Assembly: GCF_010015585.1 (NCBI RefSeq)
Contig: NW_022985067.1
Span: forward strand, 62,001 to 126,000
Origin: Eremomyces bilateralis CBS 781.70
Lineage: Eukaryota; Ascomycota; Dothideomycetes; Eremomycetales; Eremomycetaceae
Direction of reading: 5' to 3'
DNA: 64,000 nucleotides
The notes beneath the pieces are model-generated. The model made no database searches and was not told the DNA's origin. It was given only the letters and a program-made list of their open reading frames with translations. A program made the translations under genes and the position numbers. Shown here one piece after another: positions 32,601 to 43,303 of this stretch; position 1 is the first letter of the stretch, and each line of letters opens with the position of its first letter.

Positions 32601-35123
32601 CTAATTATTTTCCCAGTGAAGTTGAAACCCCCGCGACCCTGTCCCGAATTGTATCGTCTCCTCATCGTCCTCGAATGGCGTTGGATCAAGCATGGCCATT
32701 TCACCATCATAGTCGGAACCCGCTGATTCGTCATCGTAATCACTATCTTCACTCGCCGTAAAAGTTCCGGGGTCGAGGGTTCTGCTTGGTTGGTTGGATT
32801 GTGTTGTCTCCGTGGGATCCTGATCTTTCGGCTTGGGACTACTCGTTCGAGCGTCTGGTGTCGGCAATGCTTTTTCATGCGATACCTTTTCATGGGATTC
32901 CCCTTTCTGTGATGTTCCTTTCAGCAATTCCCCTTTTTGTGATGGCCCTTTTTGCGAAGCTTCTTTCAGCGATTCCTCTTTTTGCGAGGGTCCTTTCTGC
33001 AATGCTCCTTCCTGCGATACCTCTTCATTCGATACGACTTTATTATGTGGCGCCCCTTGATGCGGCTTCCACTCAAGCGGTGCCTCTCTCTGTACTGAAA
33101 GCTGTGCGTTCATCTTAGACAAACCCGGTTGGACAGTCGCTTGTTCGACAACACCCTTCTTAGCATCGTCGATATGCAGGTTCTCAAGTACTGCAAGGTG
33201 ACTCTCGATCTCGCCTCGAATCTGCGCATCGTCTACAATATGCTGACGAGGTCTTGGCGGTAGCGGAGGTTTTTCTTCCGAAGCGTCCGCTCCCAAATCC
33301 GCCCATCCGATCTTTTCCAAGATTTTGCCGATCTTGCTCTGGTAACTGGCATGCCCGTCGACGATATCGCAAACGTCGAAATTCTCGACTCCGTGAACGT
33401 ATTTGACGGGTTGGAGGCCAGCGACACCGAACTGGATGCTGCTCGCGCGGTATAGGAAGCCTAGAATGAGGTCATCGCCGTTGTAGACATTCACAACGCG
33501 ACCAGTCACGATTGCTCGAATGTTGGTCCAGGGCCCGGATGAGCCCGGTACTGGACTTCCGATGAGGACGACGTTTTCGATAATCCCGAAAGCATTCTGG
33601 GTCGCGAGTTCCAGAAGACAGGCGTATATCAGTCGAGCCCCAAGACTGTATCCGATGAGTGTGACGGGACGTTCTCCTTGGACTTTCGCCAGGAGGGCTT
33701 TTGCCAGGACTTTGCCCGCTTTATCCGCTCGAGCCTTGCCGACAGAGAACGGATTATCGACGATGCTTGCAACTTTCAACAGCCCTAACGGCCATAGTCC
33801 AGCGGCCAAACTGCCGAGTAACGTCCGCCGGAGGATCTCATATTTTGCAGAATCCCAAACGTATGTTTTCAGGACCGTGTTTAAGGAGACACCCAGGCGA
33901 AGAAGTGTTTCAACCTCCCATTGGAGGGCAAAGGCTTCGGACGAACCGGAATCGCAAGCTAGCCATGGACGAGTGATGTCGGATTCCTCATTAATCCATC
34001 CTGAAATTCCGATGCTCACTCGCAGATGATGTTCAGCCTCACCGGCATCTGGAGCAGCGTCGTTCACAGTATCCGGCTTGAGCGGAACAAACTTGAAGTC
34101 TTGGACTTCCTTCGCGTAGCTGTCCATCATTTTCCCGGTCATTTTGGCACCGTAGGCGCCGAACAACGCGCCGATAATGACACCGTTGCCTGCCAGTGCT
34201 CCAAGGAGACCGGACACGGCTCCTAAACCTAGTCCACCGAACACGGTCGAGATCCCCGCGGCGAGGAGGGGCGCTGCTAGGCCTCCAGTCACCCCAATCA
34301 CCGCGGCACCAGCAACGGCGGCAAGACCGACTTTCCATTTCCGTGCGGTTGCCTCACCTGCATCGTTGCTGTTTGTGTGTGCAGCCAGAGCCGCCTGGAG
34401 AAGTAGATGGGCCACATCGCTTTCGTACTTCACCAGATCTTGGTATGTGACCTGAAGACTTGCGGCCAGCTGCAGCAACAGGATTCGAGAATGCCCAGTG
34501 TAAGACTCCAGGCTCAAAAGCAGTAGCAGAGCGCTCTGAACCAACTTCGACTTCTGCTCTGCAGACATCGTAGACAATTTTGTGGGGATTGGATCAAATG
34601 GAAGTAGACGCAGATTCTGTTTCACTTCGCGTTCTTCTCCATTCGCCCAAGACATGAAATCTTCCTCTTCCTTGGCTTTGGAAACCTTAGCTTGTCGGTC
34701 CGCATAAGACTTTCGAGCCTGTCGAACCGTCTCTGGTCTAACGTTGAGGACCTCGCATGATCGTTTGAGAACTCTTGACCGCCAGGAGTCGAAGTATGTT
34801 AGGCTCTCCCGCTTTATACCTTGGATGGCCGAAGATGACAATTCCCGTGATCTCTCAGCTAGAACTGCGGCTTCTCCATCCTTGGCTCGTGACGGAACTC
34901 CATCGTCTAGATCGATCAAAGAGTGACTCTCCTGTTTCTCCTGTCTCTCGGGCGGTTCGAAGACCGCGCAATGAGCCTTCCGCATCGCATCGGTGGAGAG
35001 GAGCAGCAGAAGAGCAAACTCGACTTTCAAGCTCGGGGAGGGAAGGAGGTCGGATAACGAGTCCCCGTCATTTTGAGACGCCGGCGGAGCTTTCAAGAAC
35101 GAGAGCATGTCGGAATTTACCAC
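32601..35123 (-). CDS. DUF726/TMCO4-type alpha/beta-hydrolase-like membrane protein (Mil1 family)
   Basis: Single exon, 840 residues. The middle part is a DUF726 domain: two Gly/Ala-rich hydrophobic segments (about residues 260-320), SGWINEESDITRPW, and the nucleophile-elbow-like GYSLGAR (about 490) followed by VVLIGSPVP and the His-containing VDGHASYQ. The family includes human TMCO4 and yeast Mil1 (YFL034W), a putative lipase linked to the AP-1 adaptor. Ser-Asp-His residues appear available, so enzyme activity is plausible but unproven. The C terminus is disordered and holds ten pentapeptide repeats. It is divergent from the giant coiled-coil gene, with 0.94 kb between the two ATGs. Start: the ATG at 35123; a second Met is five codons downstream. 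Confidence 0.85.
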   Translation of the reverse strand: MVNSDMLSFLKAPPASQNDGDSLSDLLPSPSLKVEFALLLLLSTDAMRKAHCAVFEPPERQEKQESHSLIDLDDGVPSRAKDGEAAVLAERSRELSSSAIQGIKRESLTYFDSWRSRVLKRSCEVLNVRPETVRQARKSYADRQAKVSKAKEEEDFMSWANGEEREVKQNLRLLPFDPIPTKLSTMSAEQKSKLVQSALLLLLSLESYTGHSRILLLQLAASLQVTYQDLVKYESDVAHLLLQAALAAHTNSNDAGEATARKWKVGLAAVAGAAVIGVTGGLAAPLLAAGISTVFGGLGLGAVSGLLGALAGNGVIIGALFGAYGAKMTGKMMDSYAKEVQDFKFVPLKPDTVNDAAPDAGEAEHHLRVSIGISGWINEESDITRPWLACDSGSSEAFALQWEVETLLRLGVSLNTVLKTYVWDSAKYEILRRTLLGSLAAGLWPLGLLKVASIVDNPFSVGKARADKAGKVLAKALLAKVQGERPVTLIGYSLGARLIYACLLELATQNAFGIIENVVLIGSPVPGSSGPWTNIRAIVTGRVVNVYNGDDLILGFLYRASSIQFGVAGLQPVKYVHGVENFDVCDIVDGHASYQSKIGKILEKIGWADLGADASEEKPPLPPRPRQHIVDDAQIRGEIESHLAVLENLHIDDAKKGVVEQATVQPGLSKMNAQLSVQREAPLEWKPHQGAPHNKVVSNEEVSQEGALQKGPSQKEESLKEASQKGPSQKGELLKGTSQKGESHEKVSHEKALPTPDARTSSPKPKDQDPTETTQSNQPSRTLDPGTFTASEDSDYDDESAGSDYDGEMAMLDPTPFEDDEETIQFGTGSRGFQLHWENN
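32868..33017 (-). repeat. Ten 15-bp coding repeats (SQKGx pentapeptides)
   Basis: Read on the minus strand, ten consecutive pentapeptides follow the pattern S/L-Q-K-G-x (SQEGA, LQKGP, SQKEE, SLKEA, SQKGP, SQKGE, LLKGT, SQKGE, SHEKV, SHEKA), exactly 150 bp. They lie in the disordered C-terminal region of the DUF726 protein. Copy number could vary between strains. Confidence 0.9.
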
Positions 35124-36066
35124 TCAAACGCGTCCCAATCGTCTAGAGTGGGAGGCTCAATTCAAAAATCGAAACTGCTGGTTTATCTCCTCTCTGACTA
35201 TGGGTTCGAAGGACCACCTCGTGCAGTTCCAGTTGACAACTAAGGGCCCGATATCCTAGAACAAGCGACGGAAGGAGGTCAGAACGAGGATAGAAGGATT
35301 GGATTCTGGTTGATATACAGGTACGAGCCTTGAATCGAAGCCAGAACAGGCGATTCACTCCGCCTCTTGGCCTCTATCGGACAGATGTCATCATCACTTT
35401 TGATGCTCTGTCTAAGCGTCTATATGAGTATTCCCTAGGCACTTTAGGAGTGGTTCATCACGTTTGGTCCTCAGGAATGCCTGGTAATTCCGAGCTGCCT
35501 CCCTTACCGCTTCTAAATGAGGTGAACGTGGCTAGAACGCGACACGTCGCGTAAATTTCGGAAGTATCAGCTCGAGCGGTGATTGGTTACACAGCACACG
35601 GTTAAATAATGTACGTACATGGATGCGTGGATGCGTCTCGGCCCGCCCTTGTCTGGTCACGTGCCAGGCGGTGCCCCCTTTCGAAATTTCCTGAATTTTG
35701 GTTCAAGCCACCACATCGAACCAGAGATCTGCTGAACCCTTCATCCGCGACGGTTACTGACGACGGTTCACCATTCGGTTAATACCCCCTTCATCACGAT
35801 ATGGTCCACTATCGCGTCCACTCCTCTAATCTTTGCTTTGATTCTTTCGCGTCTGCGTAGTCACTCTTTGGACTGGTTTTCTTTTGTTGGAAGAAGAGAG
35901 TCGCGTTGAACCGTGGGAGTGAGCTCTGAGCTGTCACCTCCCGCTGACGTCGTACGCGTCCCGAAACCCCCGGTTGCTTTCGGTGCCATCCGAACTCTGC
36001 TCGAGGATCTTCGAAGTGAATGGTTTGATCATGGTCATGGACGTGGTCTGTTAATGAGGTTGTTGA
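35124..36066. promoter_or_regulatory. Shared promoter of two divergent genes
   Basis: 943 bp between the start codons of the DUF726 gene (-) and the coiled-coil gene (+). A GTCACGTG motif lies near 35655. No gene recognised. Confidence 0.5.
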
Positions 36067-39000
36067 ATGCAATCCCGACGCGACTTATCACCCCCTTCTC
36101 CGGTGCATACGTCTCCGAGAGACGACCGAGGTCGAGACTCTGACCGTGGTGGGATCGTGTCGCCGGGTGAGACTCTATTTGGGACGCCGTCTTCGACAAG
36201 GACACTTGCACATTCGAGTCCGGATCTCCCGCCTCTGCCAGCGTTTCCGATATCTGGAGCTTTGCCTTCTACACCGCCACGGACTTCGAACGACGACAAG
36301 AAATACTTCACTGCAAGTTGGGGATCACCATATCAAGCTCCGGATCCAAGTAGTGGACGACGAGGGATTGCGCCTGGGAACTGGACAGCGAATAGCGACG
36401 ACTTGGACGACGAGTCTTCTCCGAATCTACGTTTCGGACTTTCTCACCTTATACCGTCAAGGTTGCCGACCTTCCAAGTCACCCCTACCCGTCCGAGTAC
36501 CCCTTCCAGTGGGGTTGTAACGGACCAGACGCCTCGCTCGTTGAACTTTGCACCCAGCATTTTCACTAAAAGACCCGCGCGTGTCACTTCGCTGGTACCT
36601 GTTCGCGAGCATTCACCTTTCGAGGAGGAACCGGATTTGTGGGTGCAACAAGGCAACGAAGAATCAATACCATCGTCCCCACCTTCCGACCCTCTCGCTC
36701 GATATCAAAGACATAAATCCCGAGACAGTAACCTGACTCTCACACCGGAAGACTTTTGGGAAATCGGTCCCATTGGAAATCAAGTCGGCAACATGCATAA
36801 GTCTAGGTGGGCCAACCCTGACTCCTCGTCAGCGCCGAAGTCTATGGGATCGTCGGAGCCGAAGCGTCAAGATACAATGGAGTCGGAGAGGAAAGCCCCA
36901 GCTCTAGCTAGGTCGGAAGCACTGCCCTTACCCCGACAGGAGACGGAGTCGCCTGCTTCTTCCAAGGGCAGTATTCAGCCGAGACAGAGGAAGAAGATGC
37001 AAGTGAAGGGGAAGTCGTGTTTTGTGATGCTCCCAAGCATCCACGATAACCGAAACCCCATGAAAGCGGAGGAAATTGAAGCCCGCATGAAGCGATTTCA
37101 AAGCCATGGATACGACACGCGGGGCTATGTTGAGTATTACAAGAGCGATACCATTGCGGAGCAGAGCGGTCACACACAAGATCGTGCGGTGATCCCAGGA
37201 TTGACTGATGATCATGGCGACAAAGCCCCGGCCAAGCTCCAGGTTGTTTTCCCAGACCTAAACAGATGGAAATCGCATATGGAGGCCTTTCGAGAGGCGA
37301 AATTGGCAGCCTTGGGCGTCACCGTTGGTGGAGATTCACCTCAAGAGTCACAGCCGTTGTCCCGTCAATCTTCATCTCAATACCGCCCCTCTCAATTCTC
37401 TCCCCCTGTACCTTCGACCTCCGCGACTAGCAACCGGATGAGCTTCCAGGGACCTAATCTTCCGGCTGCATTCACACCCGGGTCATCCAACCATACGTCC
37501 ACGCGATCGATCGCATCGCCGATGTCGTCTCTTGGAAACCCTCGTTCTGCAATGCATATGCATCGTCAATCGATGTATGCGTCTCCCACCATGTTTTCAC
37601 AGGGACAGCCGGTTTCACCCGCCCTTTCAGGCTGGCCACAGCAACCATTCCATGGTCAGCAGCTATCAAGAGGCGCGTCTCCAGCCCATTCGGGGTCTCG
37701 ACCCGCCATTCAGGACGGCAGATCTTCCGGATCTCCGTTCAGCCCACACGGCGAGCTCCCGGGCGGTTTTGGCTATCCTGGAGATTTGTTGGCAGGCGTT
37801 CAACAACGACAGCAGCATCATCTTCAACTGCAACAACAACAGCAGCAACACCTGATGCAGCAGCAGGCAAAGCAACAGGCGCTGAGTGGTGTACGGTCAC
37901 CCCCCGCCCTCGAAGGGGTGCCTGAAGTCGATAACGAAGGCGAAACTGTGGATGAGGGTTTGAAAACCCCACTGGTGAAGAAATCAGAGCCGGAAATCCA
38001 CACGCCAAAACCCGGCCATCGTCACAACATCAGCGTCAATTTAGAACGGAATGTGCATAGCGCAGGCTACAAGCTAAACGATTATATCGCGCGGGACCTT
38101 GCTGAAGAAGTATCTGAAGACTCGATGGAATCGTCGCAGACGAACGCATTCGGACCAAGCATACCTACTGATCCCAGCTTGCTGCCGGTCCATCGTCCTT
38201 CGCTTCAGGAACTGCGCTCGCCGCCATCAGGATTGAGCCCCGACCTACCGGATCGCTCACACTCGACCAACGAGCTGCCGGAGCCAAATCACGTGAAGTT
38301 CTCCTCTCTAGCGGCGACTGCGGATTCCGAGAACGAGCGCGATGAAAAGGATGAAGAAAAAGATCATGCAACGGACGAGACGAGGACGAACCCACCACCA
38401 GGTCCACGACATGCTCACATGCCGTCTCATGTGACAAGTGTTTGGAGCGAAAGCGACTCGGTCATGGAAAGCTTGGCTTCGCAGCACAGTGAAGGACAGA
38501 AACAATCCAACAACCACTCCAAGCAGTCTTCCGTCTCGAAATTCAATGTGGAAGCAAAGGAGTTCGTGTTCAACCCCAAGTCCTCATTCAACCCCGGGAT
38601 TTTCTCTCCAGGTCTCTCGTTCCAGCCGAAAATCGTCAAGCCATTTGGCGGCTCCGATAGTCCCAGTAGCGCATTGACGCAAACCACAAAGTTCAACATC
38701 GGTGCCCCGAGCTTCGCGCCGCGAAATGGCGAGAGAAATGGAGAATTCAGCTTCACCTCGCGTGGCCCCGTCTTCAAACCGGACGCTCCGGTCTTCGAGC
38801 CGTCGAAATCCTTCGCTTCCAACTCATCCGTCACCGGGGACGAGAATCGGATTTTTACCAATCTCGCCGATGCCGTCAGGCCGCCGAAGAAGTCGAAGGC
38901 TGTTCCGATTGTCAAACCCGTGTCTCGTGGAAAATCTGCCCCAGATGAGGAGGAGGATGAGAAGGAGCACTTCGACGCTTTTGATCGGCTCAGTCAGTCC

Positions 39001-42000
39001 GATGCGAGGTTCAAGCGCTCGAAGCGGTGGGACGATGGCGACCAAGTTCCACTATTCGCAATTCCCTCGTCGCCACCAGTTGTTGCTCAGCACCAACACA
39101 GCATTTCTTCGTTCCAGGAGGCAATAGATGACATTGACGACTCCGTTCTGGATGGAGACAAGGTCGAACATCATTCGGAAACTGAGAAAGCTCCCAAGAA
39201 TGTGAAGGAAACCAATGTTGCAGGTGAAGACGAGACCAAGACCTTGCAAGAGGCCGCAATCCTTCATGATAGTGGGTTCCAGGACGGATCGCTACATTCG
39301 GATCCTTCCAGACGCCTAGACGAGGCCCCAGTCGATGTCACCGAAGATCCAGTTGATGTCACCGATGTGAGGGAAGCTGTGCAGCCATCGTTACTCGGCC
39401 ACGCCAAGCAATTCTCCCTCTCTGCTGCGGCCAAACCGTTCGAATTCAAGCCGTTCTCACCCACCGCGCCGGCCTTTTCTCCTGGTATTGCGAGAACGTC
39501 AGTATCCTACCAGCCGCGGACGAGCCTCGGTGATGATCATACCCCGATTGAGAGCGGCAACAGTCATCTCCAATCGCCCACCGAAGTTCATCATCCGGCA
39601 CCTGCGCTGGAACGTTACATACCAAGCACGGAAGATGAATATCACCCATCTTTCAATGAGATCGACGCTGTCATGAAACACATGGATGAGGAGGGCTCGG
39701 ACTTCGGCGTGGAACGGGACGAAATCTCTTATGTGCAGTATACACCGGAGAAGACGTCCGCCATCGATGTCAACCGAGCAGATCTGCCTCCGACTCACTT
39801 CCGTAGTGATGCTCCCAGCCCTAGTCCCCGCCGTGTCAATTACCAGCGACAATATCGCGCCGACGATGGGTCGAATTCTGATTCGTTTAACGACGAGCGC
39901 AACGCTATTCCCTACGCGACACCGATCCACAAGCTCAACGACGCTGCTGACGTTCCAGTCAGCGATTGGGACGACATGGTTTCTTCGACTGAAGACGACA
40001 AGCTTCACGCCCGGAGTACATTCTTCGACAGCCACGTGGAAGAATTGATGAACGCTGCCCTGACGGCTCGCCTTGACCCTCTCACTCAGACTCTCGCTGC
40101 CATTCAGAACTCAATGGCAAGCTTTAACACCAGCCCCTACCCGCGACGTGGACGACGGGTGGTCTCTAGTGAAGCCATCGACAGCGATGCGGATGATGAA
40201 GATGAAGATGACGAGATTCCATTGGACTTGGGCCGCAGTCGCTCTCCGAGGAAAGATCGTCGGTTCGAGAAAATCAAGAACGTCGTGTTGGAGGCCATTG
40301 AGTCAAGAACCCCACCGGTTGCGCAAGCATCTGCCGCGCCCGCCGCTCCATTAGATCTCTCTGAGATCCAGGACGCCATTGCCAGCGTCAAGGAGACGAT
40401 GTTCCACCTGAGCGATGTCAAAGATGTCGTCGAAAACGTGGTCGGAGAGATCTTCGAGCGAAAGCAGGCTTCCGACCAGGACACCACGGCCTTGTCGCTC
40501 AAAGATGATGGCGAGCGTTATGCAAACTTGGTCAATATGATGAACGAATCGAACTCTCGTCTTCTGGAGGAGAAAGCGGCTCGTTCAAAGCTGGAAGCGC
40601 AACAAGCAGAGACACAACGTGCGTTGAAGCTTGCGGAGGAGGAGGTTGTTCTCCTTCGAGCTTCGGCCGAAGACGATGCGGATCGCTATCGGGCTCATGA
40701 TGCTGAGGCCCAACACTTGCGATCGAAAGTCGCTGCAACCGAAATCATGCATGATGACTTGAAGGTGGCTTCATCCGGTCTCAAGCAACAGGTTACTGCG
40801 TTAGAAGCCACTCTGGAAGAGTATCGCACGTCAAGCGCCCAATGGAGAGACGAAGTCGATGCACTCCGCGATGAGAAAGAAGCTCTCCGGAAGACGTTGG
40901 AGACGTTTAAGTTCCAGACCGAGGAGGCGATGCGCATCCGCGAAAACATGCGAGACAGACTCAACACCCTGCGGAAGGACATGACCACTGCCGCCCGCCA
41001 AATGGGCGATGAGAAGACGAAGTGGCAGCGTAGCGACGATGAGCACTGCAAGCGCTACGAAGTATTGATGGCACGGCTTGGTGCGGAGGCAAGGACGCGG
41101 GAGCGACTGGAGGATGAGCTGGAGCGACTGGAGAAGCAGGAGCGGGAAGGCATGAAGCTTCGCGTGCTTCTTGAGCAGGCTCAGAACGCAAACGCGAAGC
41201 TCGAGGAGACGGTGGACGGGCTGCGTCTGGAGTCCGCAGAGCATCAGAAGACGGCGGATCAATATGCGAGGGAGTTCCGCGAGGCTCGCGAGGCGGGACG
41301 GAACGAGGTCCAGCGGACACGCATGCTGATGGAGGCTCAACTGGATGCCGCGAGCAATGAAGTCAACATTGTGCGAGCGGACCTGGAGAGCGAGGTTTCT
41401 CGCGTTCGTGCGGAACTTGACCATGCTAGGATGGAAGCCGATACTGCGAAGGAGAAACATGAACTTGTCTTGGAGGAGGAAGCGGATACTCGAAGGGACG
41501 CTTTGCACGAAGCCACCGTGAAGATGGACGCGACGTTGCAGGAGCAGACAGCTCGTTATGAGCAACGAATTGCCGACTTCCAGCAACAACACCAGCGATA
41601 TCTGCAGAATGCGCTCGAGGACAAAGAGCGCTCGGAAGCATTCCTCAACGAGAAGCTTTCTCTCGCCGATTCAAAGGCCAATCACCTGCAGGACAAGGTG
41701 GTTCTTCTGGAGGAGAGGCTTGAGGTTGCCAAATCCGCAGCTCAAGCCGCCATCGAGGCCGCAAAGTCAGCCAAAGCGCCCACTACTGCACCGGTTGAAC
41801 AATCCACGACCCCTCGAATGCCAGAGAAGGTATCGGCGCAAGCACTTCGGGAAACAATCCAGGCGCTCCAGGAGCAGCTACAAGAACGCGAGACCCGCAT
41901 TGAGACGCTCGACAAGGAGCTTTCCGAAGTCGACCAAGAGGCTCCCGCCAAGCTTAAAGAACGCGAAACCGAAATCGGCTGGCTCCGTGAACTCCTCGGT

Positions 42001-42720
42001 GTCCGCGTTGACGACATCTCCGACCTCATCAACACCCTGGCCGACCCGACTTTCGATCGAGAATCCGTTCGCGACGCCGCCATCCGCATCCGGACGAACC
42101 TCCAGATGGAACAGCAAGTGAAGGAGCGGATCATGGCGGGTAGTATGGCTTTCCCCAGCCTCGCCAGTATCTCCAACTTCGCGACCCCGAAAGCCGCCCA
42201 GCTTGCCGCGGCGTTTGGGAATTGGCGGAAGGGAAGCCAGGCTCGACAGTTCAGTATCGCCTCGAACGCGTCTACTGCTACGGACTCAACTCCGTCGAAG
42301 TCGCTCTCTTCGGCGCAAGGATTCCTTTCGGGCCTCATGACACCGCCTGCTTCGAACGTGAGACGAACACCCTCGCCTAATGGCACGGTGATCGCGCACA
42401 GGCGAGGAAGCGTCCGTCCCGGATCCTCCGCGTCAGCTGTGGAGCTACGGACACCTCGACAACGCGGTAAGGCGCGCATGAATCCGCCCACCACCCCGCC
42501 ATTGATGCGACGTGACTCTTACGACACGGATGCGCAAGCGAGCAGCTTCCCTTCCGGGCGCTTCGAAGACGACGATGCAAGCAGCATTGGCGGGTTCGTG
42601 CACGACGAGAAAAGGCAGCCGTTGGACGAGTTCGGGCCAGCCATGGGTGAATCGGAAGCAGACGCGGAGACATACTCGCCGGCGTTCGTCTCGCCCAGAC
42701 GAACATCACATACAGACTGA
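36067..42720 (+). CDS. Giant coiled-coil protein, 2,217 residues, single exon
   Basis: Intronless frame of 6.65 kb. Residues 1-1330 are disordered: Ser/Pro-rich, a Gln/His-rich run at about 578-605, acidic patches, and recurring Phe-Pro motifs (FNPGIFSPGLSFQPK, FKPDAPVFEPSKSF, FEFKPFSPTAPAFSPG). About 1490-1960 is a long coiled coil rich in Glu, Ala, Arg and Lys. A compact, probably conserved block follows (GWLRELLGVRVDDISDLINT, about 1969-1990; then PKAAQLAAAFGNWRKGSQ, about 2040), and a Ser/Thr tail. Similar fungal proteins are often labelled myosin heavy chain because of the coiled coil; there is no motor domain here, so that name would be wrong. The function is unknown to me. A cytoskeletal or septal scaffold is one guess. 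Confidence 0.88.
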   Translation: MQSRRDLSPPSPVHTSPRDDRGRDSDRGGIVSPGETLFGTPSSTRTLAHSSPDLPPLPAFPISGALPSTPPRTSNDDKKYFTASWGSPYQAPDPSSGRRGIAPGNWTANSDDLDDESSPNLRFGLSHLIPSRLPTFQVTPTRPSTPSSGVVTDQTPRSLNFAPSIFTKRPARVTSLVPVREHSPFEEEPDLWVQQGNEESIPSSPPSDPLARYQRHKSRDSNLTLTPEDFWEIGPIGNQVGNMHKSRWANPDSSSAPKSMGSSEPKRQDTMESERKAPALARSEALPLPRQETESPASSKGSIQPRQRKKMQVKGKSCFVMLPSIHDNRNPMKAEEIEARMKRFQSHGYDTRGYVEYYKSDTIAEQSGHTQDRAVIPGLTDDHGDKAPAKLQVVFPDLNRWKSHMEAFREAKLAALGVTVGGDSPQESQPLSRQSSSQYRPSQFSPPVPSTSATSNRMSFQGPNLPAAFTPGSSNHTSTRSIASPMSSLGNPRSAMHMHRQSMYASPTMFSQGQPVSPALSGWPQQPFHGQQLSRGASPAHSGSRPAIQDGRSSGSPFSPHGELPGGFGYPGDLLAGVQQRQQHHLQLQQQQQQHLMQQQAKQQALSGVRSPPALEGVPEVDNEGETVDEGLKTPLVKKSEPEIHTPKPGHRHNISVNLERNVHSAGYKLNDYIARDLAEEVSEDSMESSQTNAFGPSIPTDPSLLPVHRPSLQELRSPPSGLSPDLPDRSHSTNELPEPNHVKFSSLAATADSENERDEKDEEKDHATDETRTNPPPGPRHAHMPSHVTSVWSESDSVMESLASQHSEGQKQSNNHSKQSSVSKFNVEAKEFVFNPKSSFNPGIFSPGLSFQPKIVKPFGGSDSPSSALTQTTKFNIGAPSFAPRNGERNGEFSFTSRGPVFKPDAPVFEPSKSFASNSSVTGDENRIFTNLADAVRPPKKSKAVPIVKPVSRGKSAPDEEEDEKEHFDAFDRLSQSDARFKRSKRWDDGDQVPLFAIPSSPPVVAQHQHSISSFQEAIDDIDDSVLDGDKVEHHSETEKAPKNVKETNVAGEDETKTLQEAAILHDSGFQDGSLHSDPSRRLDEAPVDVTEDPVDVTDVREAVQPSLLGHAKQFSLSAAAKPFEFKPFSPTAPAFSPGIARTSVSYQPRTSLGDDHTPIESGNSHLQSPTEVHHPAPALERYIPSTEDEYHPSFNEIDAVMKHMDEEGSDFGVERDEISYVQYTPEKTSAIDVNRADLPPTHFRSDAPSPSPRRVNYQRQYRADDGSNSDSFNDERNAIPYATPIHKLNDAADVPVSDWDDMVSSTEDDKLHARSTFFDSHVEELMNAALTARLDPLTQTLAAIQNSMASFNTSPYPRRGRRVVSSEAIDSDADDEDEDDEIPLDLGRSRSPRKDRRFEKIKNVVLEAIESRTPPVAQASAAPAAPLDLSEIQDAIASVKETMFHLSDVKDVVENVVGEIFERKQASDQDTTALSLKDDGERYANLVNMMNESNSRLLEEKAARSKLEAQQAETQRALKLAEEEVVLLRASAEDDADRYRAHDAEAQHLRSKVAATEIMHDDLKVASSGLKQQVTALEATLEEYRTSSAQWRDEVDALRDEKEALRKTLETFKFQTEEAMRIRENMRDRLNTLRKDMTTAARQMGDEKTKWQRSDDEHCKRYEVLMARLGAEARTRERLEDELERLEKQEREGMKLRVLLEQAQNANAKLEETVDGLRLESAEHQKTADQYAREFREAREAGRNEVQRTRMLMEAQLDAASNEVNIVRADLESEVSRVRAELDHARMEADTAKEKHELVLEEEADTRRDALHEATVKMDATLQEQTARYEQRIADFQQQHQRYLQNALEDKERSEAFLNEKLSLADSKANHLQDKVVLLEERLEVAKSAAQAAIEAAKSAKAPTTAPVEQSTTPRMPEKVSAQALRETIQALQEQLQERETRIETLDKELSEVDQEAPAKLKERETEIGWLRELLGVRVDDISDLINTLADPTFDRESVRDAAIRIRTNLQMEQQVKERIMAGSMAFPSLASISNFATPKAAQLAAAFGNWRKGSQARQFSIASNASTATDSTPSKSLSSAQGFLSGLMTPPASNVRRTPSPNGTVIAHRRGSVRPGSSASAVELRTPRQRGKARMNPPTTPPLMRRDSYDTDAQASSFPSGRFEDDDASSIGGFVHDEKRQPLDEFGPAMGESEADAETYSPAFVSPRRTSHTD
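37801..37890 (+). repeat. CAG/CAA-rich polyglutamine-coding tract
   Basis: A mixed CAA/CAG/CAT run encoding mostly Gln with some His and Leu, within the disordered part of the coiled-coil protein. Interrupted codons suggest moderate stability. Confidence 0.8.
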
Positions 42721-43303
42721 CATAACGTACCCCAATTTCCTTTGTTGAATTGATATATTCGGTTCGGAGTGCAAACGACCCCTCACCGCGATGAGAGCCC
42801 GCACCCTTTTTTCTGCTGGGCTCCGTCTACATGTATTTAATATTTTGAGATTCGTTGCGCATTCTTTTTTTTCTTTCGCTTAAGGTCCCTTTGAGATCGA
42901 GAACGCATAATTCTCACACAACTTGATACCCCGGAGACACAGATTGACTCCCTTGCCTGAGAAGAGGACACGGAAGAAAGGTGGTTCATAGAGCTGCACG
43001 GGAAAGAAGGGGAGGAATCAGAATGCTTACCTAGCTGCGGAACTGCCTATGGCAGATAATTATCACATGTTTATCCTCAACTGGCACTACTCATCATCTG
43101 TATTTTGCAACGTGTTCCGGAAGTGGTATACATTGAAGGTCATGCACTTTCTAGTCTTTGGTTCCAGCACTCCTAGGGACACATATTGGTACGTTTGCCC
43201 GGATTTGCTGCGCCAACCCCTTCAGTCCTTTTACCAACGTCTACACACAAAGATATCTCCACCGGTGTCTCCTGTTGACCAGTATCAGCATATGACCGAA
43301 GTG
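42721..43303. other. Convergent intergenic region
   Basis: 3' ends of the coiled-coil gene and the F-box relic. A T-rich run lies at 42866-42880. No gene seen. Confidence 0.45.

Noticed and set aside
40831-41592. Minus-strand Leu-rich open frame
   Set aside because: Antisense of the coiled-coil region; Glu/Lys codons read backwards give Leu/Phe.
36067-42720. Myosin heavy chain
   Set aside because: Only a coiled coil; no P-loop or motor motifs.
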